Of a stretch of 64,000 nt of DNA, positions 19,138 through 27,507 are shown in pieces. Origin of the DNA: Bryobacterales bacterium. GTDB taxonomy: Bacteria > Acidobacteriota > Terriglobia > Bryobacterales > Bryobacteraceae. Made by a program: the position numbers and the translations under genes. The stretch is taken from contig CANFEY010000006.1 in NCBI GenBank assembly GCA_947446025.1, positions 51,004-115,003 on the forward strand, read 5' to 3'. The notes under the pieces were generated by a model. That model had not been told where the DNA came from. It did not search any database and saw only the letters and a list, made by a program, of their open reading frames with translations. The stretch's first letter is position 1, and each line of letters starts with the position of its first letter.

Positions 19138-20790
19138 ATGCAACCAACCGAAAGCTTTAATCAACAGCGGCGCGCCCTGGACATAGAAGACTACATCGAC
19201 ATCCTGAGGCGGCACAAGGGCTGGATTTTCGGACCGTTTTTGTTGGTCCTGGTGGGCAGCGTCGTAGGCGTGTACTTGTGGCCGGACAGCTACGAGTCCT
19301 CCGCCACGGTCTCCATCCGGCCCCCGCAGGTTTCCTCCAACCTCATCAAGGGTTCCGTGCAGATTGACATTGTGGACCGCATCAACCAGCTCTCCAATCA
19401 AGTGATGAGCCGCAGCGAGTTGATGAACATGATCCGCAACCTGAATCTGTATCAACGCGAACGCAACAGTATGCCGAACGAGGATGTGCTGGAGTTGATG
19501 CGGGCGAAGATCCACATCGAAGCGGCCCCAGCGATTGTCGGAGGACGCAGCGTGCCGGCGTTCCGGCTCTCCTTCACCTACCCCAACCGGTTTGACGCGA
19601 CCAAGGTGGTCAACAATTTGGTGTCGAAGTTCCTGGACGAAAACATCCGCAACCGCGACGTAGCCACGTACCAAAATGCGGACTTCATCAAGAGCCAAGC
19701 CGAGCAGGCGAAGAAGCGCCTGGACGACGCCGACGTGAAACTCACCGCATTCAAGCTATCCCATCCAGGGGCGATGCCGGAACAAGTGGTCAACAACATG
19801 GCGCAGATGCAAAACGCGCAGACGAATTTATTTGGTCTGACCAACGCAATCAGCCGGGCCTCCTCCGAGAAGCTGCAACTAGAGCGGCAGATCAGCAATT
19901 ATCAGGATCAGATTGCGGGTCTGCAACGTGACTCCAAGGTGGTTAGCGCACAGCCCCAACGTCAAAGGAATCCCAAGCTTGTCGTTGCGGAGAATGATCT
20001 GGAGCGCCTCAAAGTAAACATGGCGGTGCTGCGGAAATCCTTTACGGAAGCGCACCCAGAGGTCCGCCGCTTAAATGGGATGATCGAAACGGCGCAGGTG
20101 CAAGTGGATCGGATTGAGGCCGAGGAAGCGGCCAAGCCCACCGACGAGGCTCCCGCCGCACCGGTGGAGAATCTGGCGATTACCCGTGACATCCGCAATT
20201 TCAACGCGTCCATTAACACCACTCAGGCGTTGATTCAAGCCAAGGAAGTGGAGATCGCGAACTTCCAAAGGCAGGAAAAACAGGCGAACGACCAGTTGGC
20301 CATCTTGAATGCGCGCATGTCCGCCATGCCCACGGGAGATCAGGAATTGAGCCAGTTGTTGCGCGAGCAGTCGCTGGCCAAGGACGAATATCTGCGCCAG
20401 AGCCAGAACCTGACGGACGCGCAGGTGATGGTCAGCATTGAGAGCCGCAAGCAGGGCGAATCGCTAGAGGTGCTGGACCCCGCGAGCCAACCCACCGACC
20501 CGACGGAACCGAACCGCCCGATGGTGATTTCCATTGGCGCTGCGCTGGGGCTGGTGCTGGGAGTGGCGCTGGCAGGCGCGCGGGAAATGAAGGACACCTC
20601 GCTCAAGAACCTGAAAGACGTGCGGGCGTATACACAGATGGCGATTCTGGGCAGCGTGCCGCTGCTGGAAAACGACTTCGTGGTACGCCGGCGGCGCCGG
20701 ATTGCGTGGCTCAGCTGGACAGCCGCGTCTTTGCTGGCTGCGCTGGTGATGGCCGGTTCGATTGTGTACTACTACGCGAGCAAGCCGTGA
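19138..20790 (+). CDS. Polysaccharide chain-length determinant protein (Wzz/GumC type)
   Basis: DIEDYIDILRRHKGWIFGPFLLVLVGS, coiled-coil region, C-terminal TM, PxxPxxPNRP motif. Confidence 0.92.
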   Translation: MQPTESFNQQRRALDIEDYIDILRRHKGWIFGPFLLVLVGSVVGVYLWPDSYESSATVSIRPPQVSSNLIKGSVQIDIVDRINQLSNQVMSRSELMNMIRNLNLYQRERNSMPNEDVLELMRAKIHIEAAPAIVGGRSVPAFRLSFTYPNRFDATKVVNNLVSKFLDENIRNRDVATYQNADFIKSQAEQAKKRLDDADVKLTAFKLSHPGAMPEQVVNNMAQMQNAQTNLFGLTNAISRASSEKLQLERQISNYQDQIAGLQRDSKVVSAQPQRQRNPKLVVAENDLERLKVNMAVLRKSFTEAHPEVRRLNGMIETAQVQVDRIEAEEAAKPTDEAPAAPVENLAITRDIRNFNASINTTQALIQAKEVEIANFQRQEKQANDQLAILNARMSAMPTGDQELSQLLREQSLAKDEYLRQSQNLTDAQVMVSIESRKQGESLEVLDPASQPTDPTEPNRPMVISIGAALGLVLGVALAGAREMKDTSLKNLKDVRAYTQMAILGSVPLLENDFVVRRRRRIAWLSWTAASLLAALVMAGSIVYYYASKP

Positions 20791-20824
20791 TGCGAGCAAA
20801 TCCAATGGCAACAGAGAGGTCACG

Positions 20825-21826
20825 ATGAGCCGAGTTCATGACGCACTACGCCGTGCTGAGCAAGCAGGCCAATTCCCTTCCACGCAAGCGCGCCCGACGG
20901 GTCCGCGGGGAGGAGCGGCGGTGCTGGAATCCGGACCGAACATGTCAGGCCTGCTGGAACTGGTGAAAGAGATCCCCTTCCGCGCGCCCACCGATTCGCT
21001 GCTGATCAACGCGAGCCGGCCGCACGAAGCTCCCATGGAAGAGTTCCGCACGCTGCGTACGCGGCTGAACCACATGAAGAGCCTGCAGCCGATCCACAAT
21101 GTGATGGTGACCAGCGCCTCTCCGGCGGAGGGCAAGTCTCTTTCAGCCGCAAATTTGGCGTTGGCGCAATCCCATTTGAATGGGAACACGACGCTGCTGG
21201 CGGACTTTGACTTCCGCCGCCTTATTGTTCACACGCTGTTCGGCGTGGACCGGGGTCCCGGCATCACCGACTACTTACAGGGCAAGATTCCTTTGCACGA
21301 AGCCATCCGCAAGGTGCAGGGCACGGACCTGTACATCATGCCGGCTGGAGAGGCTGTCATCAATCCGCTGGAATTGTTGAACCTGCGCGAGGTCAAGCAA
21401 CTGCTGGACCGGCTGCCCAGTCTGTTTCAGTGGGTGATTATGGACAGCCCGCCACTGCTGTTCGCGGCCGACGCGAATCTGCTTTCGACGATGTCGCATG
21501 GAACGCTGCTGGTGGTCCGCATCGGCCACACCACCATCGACTCGGTGACGCGCGCGATGCAGAGCCTGTGCAACAACAACGTTCTGGGCATCGTGGTCAA
21601 CGGGGCACGGCGCGGCGAACTGTACAGCAAGTACACTTACTATCACTCCTATTACACGCCGAAGGAAGAGGATGTTCCGGTGGAGGACCCCGAGTCCTTC
21701 AGTGCGGCGCCCGCGGCAGAGGAAGTACACGCCGAGGCTGCTCCCGAGGCTGTGGTGGAGAGCCAGCCGGAAGCACCGCCGCCAGCACGGGCGTCCAGGT
21801 CGAACCGCCTGGACGACGACGAATAG
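20825..21826 (+). CDS. CpsD/CapB-like tyrosine-protein kinase
   Basis: NVMVTSASPAEGKSLSAANLALAQS, TLLADFDFRR, WVIMDSPPLL; C-terminal YSKYTYYHSYYTP. Confidence 0.9.
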   Translation: MSRVHDALRRAEQAGQFPSTQARPTGPRGGAAVLESGPNMSGLLELVKEIPFRAPTDSLLINASRPHEAPMEEFRTLRTRLNHMKSLQPIHNVMVTSASPAEGKSLSAANLALAQSHLNGNTTLLADFDFRRLIVHTLFGVDRGPGITDYLQGKIPLHEAIRKVQGTDLYIMPAGEAVINPLELLNLREVKQLLDRLPSLFQWVIMDSPPLLFAADANLLSTMSHGTLLVVRIGHTTIDSVTRAMQSLCNNNVLGIVVNGARRGELYSKYTYYHSYYTPKEEDVPVEDPESFSAAPAAEEVHAEAAPEAVVESQPEAPPPARASRSNRLDDDE

Positions 21827-21834
21827 CGGACGCG

Positions 21835-22995
21835 ATGAGCAAGCGCATCGGTATCTTGACCGGGGGAGGCGATGTTCCGGGCCTCAACTCGGTCATCAAG
21901 GAAGTGGTGTATCGCGGCTCGGAGAATCGCTGCGAGGTGTTCGGCATCCGCCGCGGATGGGAGGGGCTGACGCACGTCAACCTGGACGACCCCGACAGCA
22001 AGGCTCACTACGTCCGTCCGCTGGACCGCGCCAACACCCGTACGATCGACCGCTTTGGCGGAACCATTCTGCACGCCAGCCGGACCAACCCTTCGCGGAT
22101 GAAGAAACTGCCGGAGTTTCTCTCAGCCGACTCATTTCCCAAGAGCGGAAATACATGGGATGTGAGCTCGCAGGTGCTGCGGAACCTGGACCGCCTGGGC
22201 ATCGATCACCTGGTAGCCATCGGCGGGGACGATACGCTGGCCTACGCGTCCAAGCTGGACAAGCTGGGCGTCAAGGTGGTGGCCATCCCCAAGACGATGG
22301 ACAACGACGTGCGCAACACGGAATACTGCGTGGGATTTTCCACCGCGATTACGCGCGCCACGGGGGCGATTCAGAGGCAGCGGACGACCATCGGGTCGCA
22401 CGAACGCATCGGCCTGTTCCGCGTGTTCGGGCGCGACGCGGGCTACACAGCGCTGTACACGGCCTACACCACATCGATCCGTTGCTGCATTCCTGAGTTT
22501 GAAGTGAGCCTTCCGAAACTGATCGACCTGCTGTTGGTGGAGAAGCGCAACACGCCCAGCAACTACGTGCTGGCTGTGCTTTCTGAAGGCGCGCGCTGGC
22601 AGGGTTACCAGGTGATGGAATACGGCGAGCCGGACGCGTTCGGGCACCGGCGCAAGGCGAGTGTTGCCGAAGCACTGGGCAACGAAATCAGCCGGCGGAC
22701 GGGTGAAGAGAGCATCATCAGCGACCTCACCTACGACCTGCGCAGCGGGGAACCCGACTTCGTGGACAAGATGATCGCGGCGACGTTTGGGAACATCGCG
22801 ATGGACGCGGTGCTTTCCGGGCGCAGCGGACTGATGGCGGCGATTGTGGGCGGGTGTTATACACTGGCTCCAATTCCCGATCCGGCGCTGGGACCGCGCA
22901 AAGTGGACGTGGCTACGATGTATAACACGGAGCGCTACCGGCCGGTGTATTCGGATAAGCTGGGGCTGCCGGTGTTCTTGACCAAGGCGGATTGA
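21835..22995 (+). CDS. 6-phosphofructokinase, residues indicate PPi-dependent type
   Basis: RIGILTGGGDVPGLN, AIGGDDTLAYA, PKTMDNDVRNTEYCVGF, IGLFRVFGRDAGYTALY. Confidence 0.92.
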   Translation: MSKRIGILTGGGDVPGLNSVIKEVVYRGSENRCEVFGIRRGWEGLTHVNLDDPDSKAHYVRPLDRANTRTIDRFGGTILHASRTNPSRMKKLPEFLSADSFPKSGNTWDVSSQVLRNLDRLGIDHLVAIGGDDTLAYASKLDKLGVKVVAIPKTMDNDVRNTEYCVGFSTAITRATGAIQRQRTTIGSHERIGLFRVFGRDAGYTALYTAYTTSIRCCIPEFEVSLPKLIDLLLVEKRNTPSNYVLAVLSEGARWQGYQVMEYGEPDAFGHRRKASVAEALGNEISRRTGEESIISDLTYDLRSGEPDFVDKMIAATFGNIAMDAVLSGRSGLMAAIVGGCYTLAPIPDPALGPRKVDVATMYNTERYRPVYSDKLGLPVFLTKAD

Positions 22996-23667
22996 ATGGG
23001 ATTGCCCCGTCTGCCCGCTTCCTTGCGGTCGCTGTTCGGTGGATTGCTTGGACGGGCGCACAGGCCTGACCATGCGGATCTGTCCACTGTGCGCGACTAC
23101 TTTACGCGGGCTGCTGCGGACGAGGAGCACTACCCTTCCACCATTGACCCGCGCATCTTTTTTGTGCGTGCGGTGCTGGACCATTTAGGCGACCTCAACG
23201 GGCGCGTTGCCGCCGACATTGGAAGCGGCAAGGGGCGGTTCGCGCGCATCGTCAAGGAGCGCAATCCGCAGGCAACCGTGATCGCACTCGACATCGCGGA
23301 GACGATGCTGCATCACGTGCCCGCCGATGTCTGCAAGATCGGCGCAAGCATGACGCAGTTGCCCTTGGCCACGGCGTCGGTGGATGGAGCCTACGCCATC
23401 GAGTCCTTGGAACACGCGGTGGACATAGAAGGCGCGGTGACGGAACTGGCGCGCATCGTGAAACCTGGCGGGCGGATCGTGATCATTGACAAGAACGCAC
23501 AGAAGTGGGGCAAGCTCGAGACACCGGCGTGGGAGCGATGGTTCGGCAAGTCGGAGTTGGATCGGCTGCTCAAGCGCCACTGCGCTAGCGTGAAGAGCCG
23601 CCCGATCTCGTACTGGGAAGACGTGAAACCGGACGGGCTGTTCCTGGCGTGGTTCGCGGTAAAGTAA
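22996..23667 (+). CDS. Class I SAM-dependent methyltransferase
   Basis: VAADIGSGKGRFARIV, VDGAYAIESLEHAVD. Confidence 0.88.
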   Translation: MGLPRLPASLRSLFGGLLGRAHRPDHADLSTVRDYFTRAAADEEHYPSTIDPRIFFVRAVLDHLGDLNGRVAADIGSGKGRFARIVKERNPQATVIALDIAETMLHHVPADVCKIGASMTQLPLATASVDGAYAIESLEHAVDIEGAVTELARIVKPGGRIVIIDKNAQKWGKLETPAWERWFGKSELDRLLKRHCASVKSRPISYWEDVKPDGLFLAWFAVK

Positions 23668-23670
23668 GGC

Positions 23671-24422
23671 ATGCTGCGAATTGGTTCCGTGCTCCTCTTT
23701 GCCGCGGTGGGTTCCGCGCAGTGGATCAGCCACCCGGCCAAGGGCATCCCAAGATTGGCGGACGGCAAGCCCAATCTGAACGCTCCCGCTCCTAAGAAAG
23801 ACTTGAGCGGGACCTGGATGGTGCCGAACGCGAGGCTGGGAGAGGGCGGCCCGCCGCGTTATGTGACATACCTGGCCGCGGATCTGCCGGAGAACGCGGT
23901 GCCGATGAAGCCGGAAGCGCGGGCGTTGATCGGGCAGCGGCTCGCGGGCTTCGGTAAGGACATTCCGTTCTCGCGCTGTCTGCCCGCGGGGCTGCCGATG
24001 GTGACCATGTTCCCTGCCCCGCTCAAGATTGTGCAGAACCGTTGCCGAAGGACCCGAATCCCACGTGGAACGGCTACTCGGTGGGCCGGTAGGAGAAGGA
24101 TGTGTTCGTGGTGGAGTCCGCCGGGTTCAATGACAAGACGTGGATCGACGCCACCGGCAGCCCGCACGGCACCAAGCTGCGCCTGACGGAGCGCTTTCGC
24201 CGCCGCGACTTCGGGCACTTGGAATTGCAGGTCACCATCGATGACCCGGAGTGGTACGAGAAGTCGTGGAGCGTCACCGTCGTGTTGGAACTGAATCCCG
24301 ATACCGAGTTGCTTGAAGACGTGTGCCTCGAAAACGAGCGGGATGCGGTTCACATGGTGGGCAAGTATGCCGTTCCGCGCGAGCTGATTTCGACGATCAC
24401 GGGCGTTTTCGCATCGGCGTAG
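23671..24422 (+). pseudogene. Remnant of 'ADGKPNLSGxW' secreted protein
   Basis: N-part LADGKPNLNAPAPKKDLSGTWM...LKIVQN; frame changes to LPKDPNPTWNGYSVGR*EKDVFVVESAGFNDKTWID; TAG at 24090-24092. Confidence 0.85.
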
Positions 24423-24859
24423 TCCTGCGAGTCCTTCCATTCGCGCGACGCCAAGTCCCGCTTGGTGCGCGCGTACCGGTCACGGTCATCGCTGTGTGCG
24501 CGTAACCAGTCGCGGAAGGCGAGCATCTTGTCGATCTCAGGGCAGCCCTCGGTGAAGACGTGCAGGTTGACGCTGGGATCCAAACCTTTCAGCATGCGGT
24601 GCTCAAACCAATGCGGTTCGCGATGGTGGAATCTGTAGCCTGCCGCTTCCAGGCTGGGGACGTAGGCTGATTCCTTGGTAGAGTCCTGCACCACCAGCAC
24701 GACATCGATGATCCGTTTTGCGGGAAGGCCGGGAACCGCGGTGGAGCCGACGTGTTCTATGCGCATTGCAGCGGCACCCAGTGCGGCCAGGATCTTGGCG
24801 GCTTCGACGCGGAACTTCTGGGGCCACGCGGGATCGTAGTCTGCAATCTGAATCGTCAT
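24350..24859 (-). CDS. GrpB family protein (UPF0157)
   Basis: MRIEHVGSTAVPGLPAKRIIDVVLVV...NLHVFTEGCPEIDKMLAFRDWLRAH. Confidence 0.93.
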   Translation of the reverse strand: MTIQIADYDPAWPQKFRVEAAKILAALGAAAMRIEHVGSTAVPGLPAKRIIDVVLVVQDSTKESAYVPSLEAAGYRFHHREPHWFEHRMLKGLDPSVNLHVFTEGCPEIDKMLAFRDWLRAHSDDRDRYARTKRDLASREWKDSQDYADAKTPVIVEISSRGTAYLPTM

Positions 24860-25386
24860 GGCTGCTGCTCTTGATCCGCGAAGGCGAGTTTGACGGCGTG
24901 GTCACGGACGTCGGGCGGCCAGTTCGCGATCAACTCACCGAATTTGCGGCGGTCGTAGGCGAACAATGCGCGAGCGGCCTCCTCAAAGCCGGGCAGGTTG
25001 CCGGCCATGGCGGATGTGAAGTTGTAGGCAGCTTCCTGGGCGGAGCGGACACGGTCGCGGTCGCCACTGGTGCGCCGGGCCTCATCCACCAAGCGCCGCA
25101 GCGCCACCGATGCTCCCCCGGGTTGGTGGCTGAGCCAATCCCAGTGGCGGGGCAGCAGCGTTACTTCGCGGGCCACCACGCCGAGCTTGGGCCGACCCCG
25201 CCCGCGAGGCTCCTCAGGAGGCGGCAGTACGGCGCGGGTGTCGAGGTCGATTCCCTTGCCGGTGCGGTCGTCAAAGACAAGCACCAGAACATCTTGCGGG
25301 GCACGTTTCAACTGCTGGGTGACTTCCGCTACGGTCCCGGAGGCGAACCTGTTGTGACCGAGAAAGGCGGTGCAAGCGGTGGTCAT
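24856..25386 (-). CDS. DUF2239 family protein
   Basis: FDDRTGKGIDLDTRAV, GRGRPKLGVVAREVTLLPRHWDWL. Confidence 0.88.
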   Translation of the reverse strand: MTTACTAFLGHNRFASGTVAEVTQQLKRAPQDVLVLVFDDRTGKGIDLDTRAVLPPPEEPRGRGRPKLGVVAREVTLLPRHWDWLSHQPGGASVALRRLVDEARRTSGDRDRVRSAQEAAYNFTSAMAGNLPGFEEAARALFAYDRRKFGELIANWPPDVRDHAVKLAFADQEQQP

Positions 25387-25487
25387 GGAGTAAATATATC
25401 CGGATTTAATCCCGCTGTCAATAATAGCCGGGTAAAACCATTTTGCCTATGCCGAACGTCCCTATACCCGTGGTGTATCATAATCCT

Positions 25488-27050
25488 ATGTTTTCTTGGC
25501 CTTCGAGACTATTCGCGGCTGCCTTGCTGAGCACGCTGGCCTCCGCGCAGACGGCGGTACCCCGGGCGGCGAATGGTAAGCCGAACCTACAGGGCATCTG
25601 GCAGGCGCAGACGCGCGCGGCCTACGATCTTCAGGACCATGCGGCGCGCTCTGGGATGCCGGCTGGGCGCGGTGTGGTGGAAGGCGGAGCCATCCCCTAT
25701 TTGCCCGCTGCTGCGGCGAAGAAGCTGGCGCATTACGCGGACCGGAAGAACCTGGATCCGCTGAACAAGTGCTTCTTCCCGGGCGTTCCGCGCATTATGT
25801 ACATGGAGTCTCCGTTCCAGATTTTCCAGGGCGATGAACACGTGGCGATTCTGTTTGAGTGGACGCAGGTGTACCGGCTGATCTACACCAATGGCAAGGC
25901 TCCGCTGCATACCGTAGTGGATTCGTGGATGGGAGATTCGCGTGCGAAGTGGGAGGGCGACACGTTGGTGGTGACGGTGACGGGCCACAACGACAAAACG
26001 TGGTTCGACATGGCGGGCGACTTCCATAGCGACCAGCTGAAGGTGACGGAGCGTTACACGATGCTGGACGCGGACACGATCCGTTACGAAGCGACGATGG
26101 AAGATCCGAAGACGTTCTCGCGTCCGTGGAAGATCACGGTACCGATGGCGCGGCAGAAGGGCGCGGACCGGATTCTGGAGTTCCAGTGCCAGGCGGAGAA
26201 GGAAGAGGCTTCGGGTGATTTTGAGCGCGACTTGCGTACGTGGGCTCCGGAGCCGGGAACGCCCGCGTCTCCGCTGGGTCCGGTGCCGGCGCTGGGAGCT
26301 GGGGGCGTGTTGACGAACGTAGCTGCTGGGGCAAATATCCAGCGCATGACGGACGGGAAGCCGGACATCTCCGGCTACTTCCAGTCGAATGCGGGCGGGG
26401 CCAACTATGGTCTGGAAAAACACGCGCGCGACTTTCTGACGCCGGCGACGCAGGGTGTGATCATCGACCCGCCGGACCGGCTGTTGCCGTATCGCGACTG
26501 GGCGAAGGTGGAACGCACGGAGCGTGAGCTTCCGCATCGCGGGTATGACGATCCGACGGCGCATTGTTTTGTGGCGGGGCTGCCGAGATCGATGTATGTG
26601 CCCTCGCCGTTCCACATTCTGCAGGTGCCGGGTTACGTAGTGATTCTGCATGAGCGCATGTCGTGGCGCATTATCCGCATGAGTGGAGCGCATCTGCCCG
26701 ACAGCATCCGGCTGTGGCAGGGCGATTCGCTGGGGCGCTGGGAAAGCGATACGCTGGTGGTGGACACCACCAACATGAACGGCAAAACGTGGCTGAACGA
26801 AGTGGGCGAAGTGGTGAGCCACGCCCAGACCATCGTGGAGCGTTTTGTGCCAACAGCGGACGGTAAGATCACGTATCGCGCGACGATCAGCGATCCGATT
26901 CCGTACACCAAGCCGTGGACGATTGAACTGCCGCTGAACCGCGACAACGAAGAGCTGCTGGAGGTCGCCTGCCACGAAGACAATGGCGACCTGGAACATC
27001 TGAAGGACGTCCGCGACCAATTCCGCGCGCAACAGAAGAAGGGAAACTAA
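25488..27050 (+). CDS. Secreted protein with two tandem 'GKPNLxGxW' domains
   Basis: Repeats ANGKPNLQGIWQ...WEGDTLVVTVTGHNDKTWFD and TDGKPDISGYFQ...WESDTLVVDTTNMNGKTWLN. Confidence 0.8.
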   Translation: MFSWPSRLFAAALLSTLASAQTAVPRAANGKPNLQGIWQAQTRAAYDLQDHAARSGMPAGRGVVEGGAIPYLPAAAAKKLAHYADRKNLDPLNKCFFPGVPRIMYMESPFQIFQGDEHVAILFEWTQVYRLIYTNGKAPLHTVVDSWMGDSRAKWEGDTLVVTVTGHNDKTWFDMAGDFHSDQLKVTERYTMLDADTIRYEATMEDPKTFSRPWKITVPMARQKGADRILEFQCQAEKEEASGDFERDLRTWAPEPGTPASPLGPVPALGAGGVLTNVAAGANIQRMTDGKPDISGYFQSNAGGANYGLEKHARDFLTPATQGVIIDPPDRLLPYRDWAKVERTERELPHRGYDDPTAHCFVAGLPRSMYVPSPFHILQVPGYVVILHERMSWRIIRMSGAHLPDSIRLWQGDSLGRWESDTLVVDTTNMNGKTWLNEVGEVVSHAQTIVERFVPTADGKITYRATISDPIPYTKPWTIELPLNRDNEELLEVACHEDNGDLEHLKDVRDQFRAQQKKGN

Positions 27051-27055
27051 AGACC

Positions 27056-27448
27056 ATGAACTTGAAATATTTGGGTGCAATTCTTGTGATCGCCGCCGGG
27101 ACGGTGGGGGCACATCATTCCTTCACGGCGGAGTTTGACCAGAACAAGCCCATCAAGCTGGAAGGCAAGGTCAAGGAGATGAAGTGGTCCAACCCGCACG
27201 CCTGGATTTATCTGGACGTGACGGATGCGGGCGGCAAGGTGACCACGTGGGCGCTGGAGACTGGGGCCGCGAATGCGCTGATCCGGCGCGGGTGGACGCG
27301 GGAGGCTTTGCCACCCGGCGTGGAGCTGAAGATGGATGGGTGGCAGGCTCGGAATGGGTCGCCCACTGCCAACGTTTCCAGCATTACGTTCAAGGACGGC
27401 AAGCGGCTGTTCGCTGGGTCGTCGAATGGTGAGGACAAGGGGAAGTAG
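27056..27448 (+). CDS. DUF6152 family protein
   Basis: AHHSFTAEFDQNKPIKLEGKVKEMKWSNPHAWIYLDV. Confidence 0.85.
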   Translation: MNLKYLGAILVIAAGTVGAHHSFTAEFDQNKPIKLEGKVKEMKWSNPHAWIYLDVTDAGGKVTTWALETGAANALIRRGWTREALPPGVELKMDGWQARNGSPTANVSSITFKDGKRLFAGSSNGEDKGK

Positions 27449-27470
27449 CCCCACCGCGTAAGTGTGGGGC
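27448..27470. repeat. GCCCCA palindrome, family 2
   Basis: GCCCCAC-CGCGTAAGT-GTGGGGC directly at the stop codon of 27056..27448. Confidence 0.75.
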
Positions 27471-27507
27471 TTATGAGGAAGTATCGGCCTCACGCTTGCG
27501 CATGGGG

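Noticed and set aside
7119-24092. Idea that in-frame TAA/TAG codons in vapC, the Wza-like gene and the 23671 remnant reflect stop-codon recoding
   Set aside because: Different stop codons are involved, TAG and TAA end many intact genes here, and no selenocysteine or pyrrolysine context is seen; independent mutations or errors are simpler.
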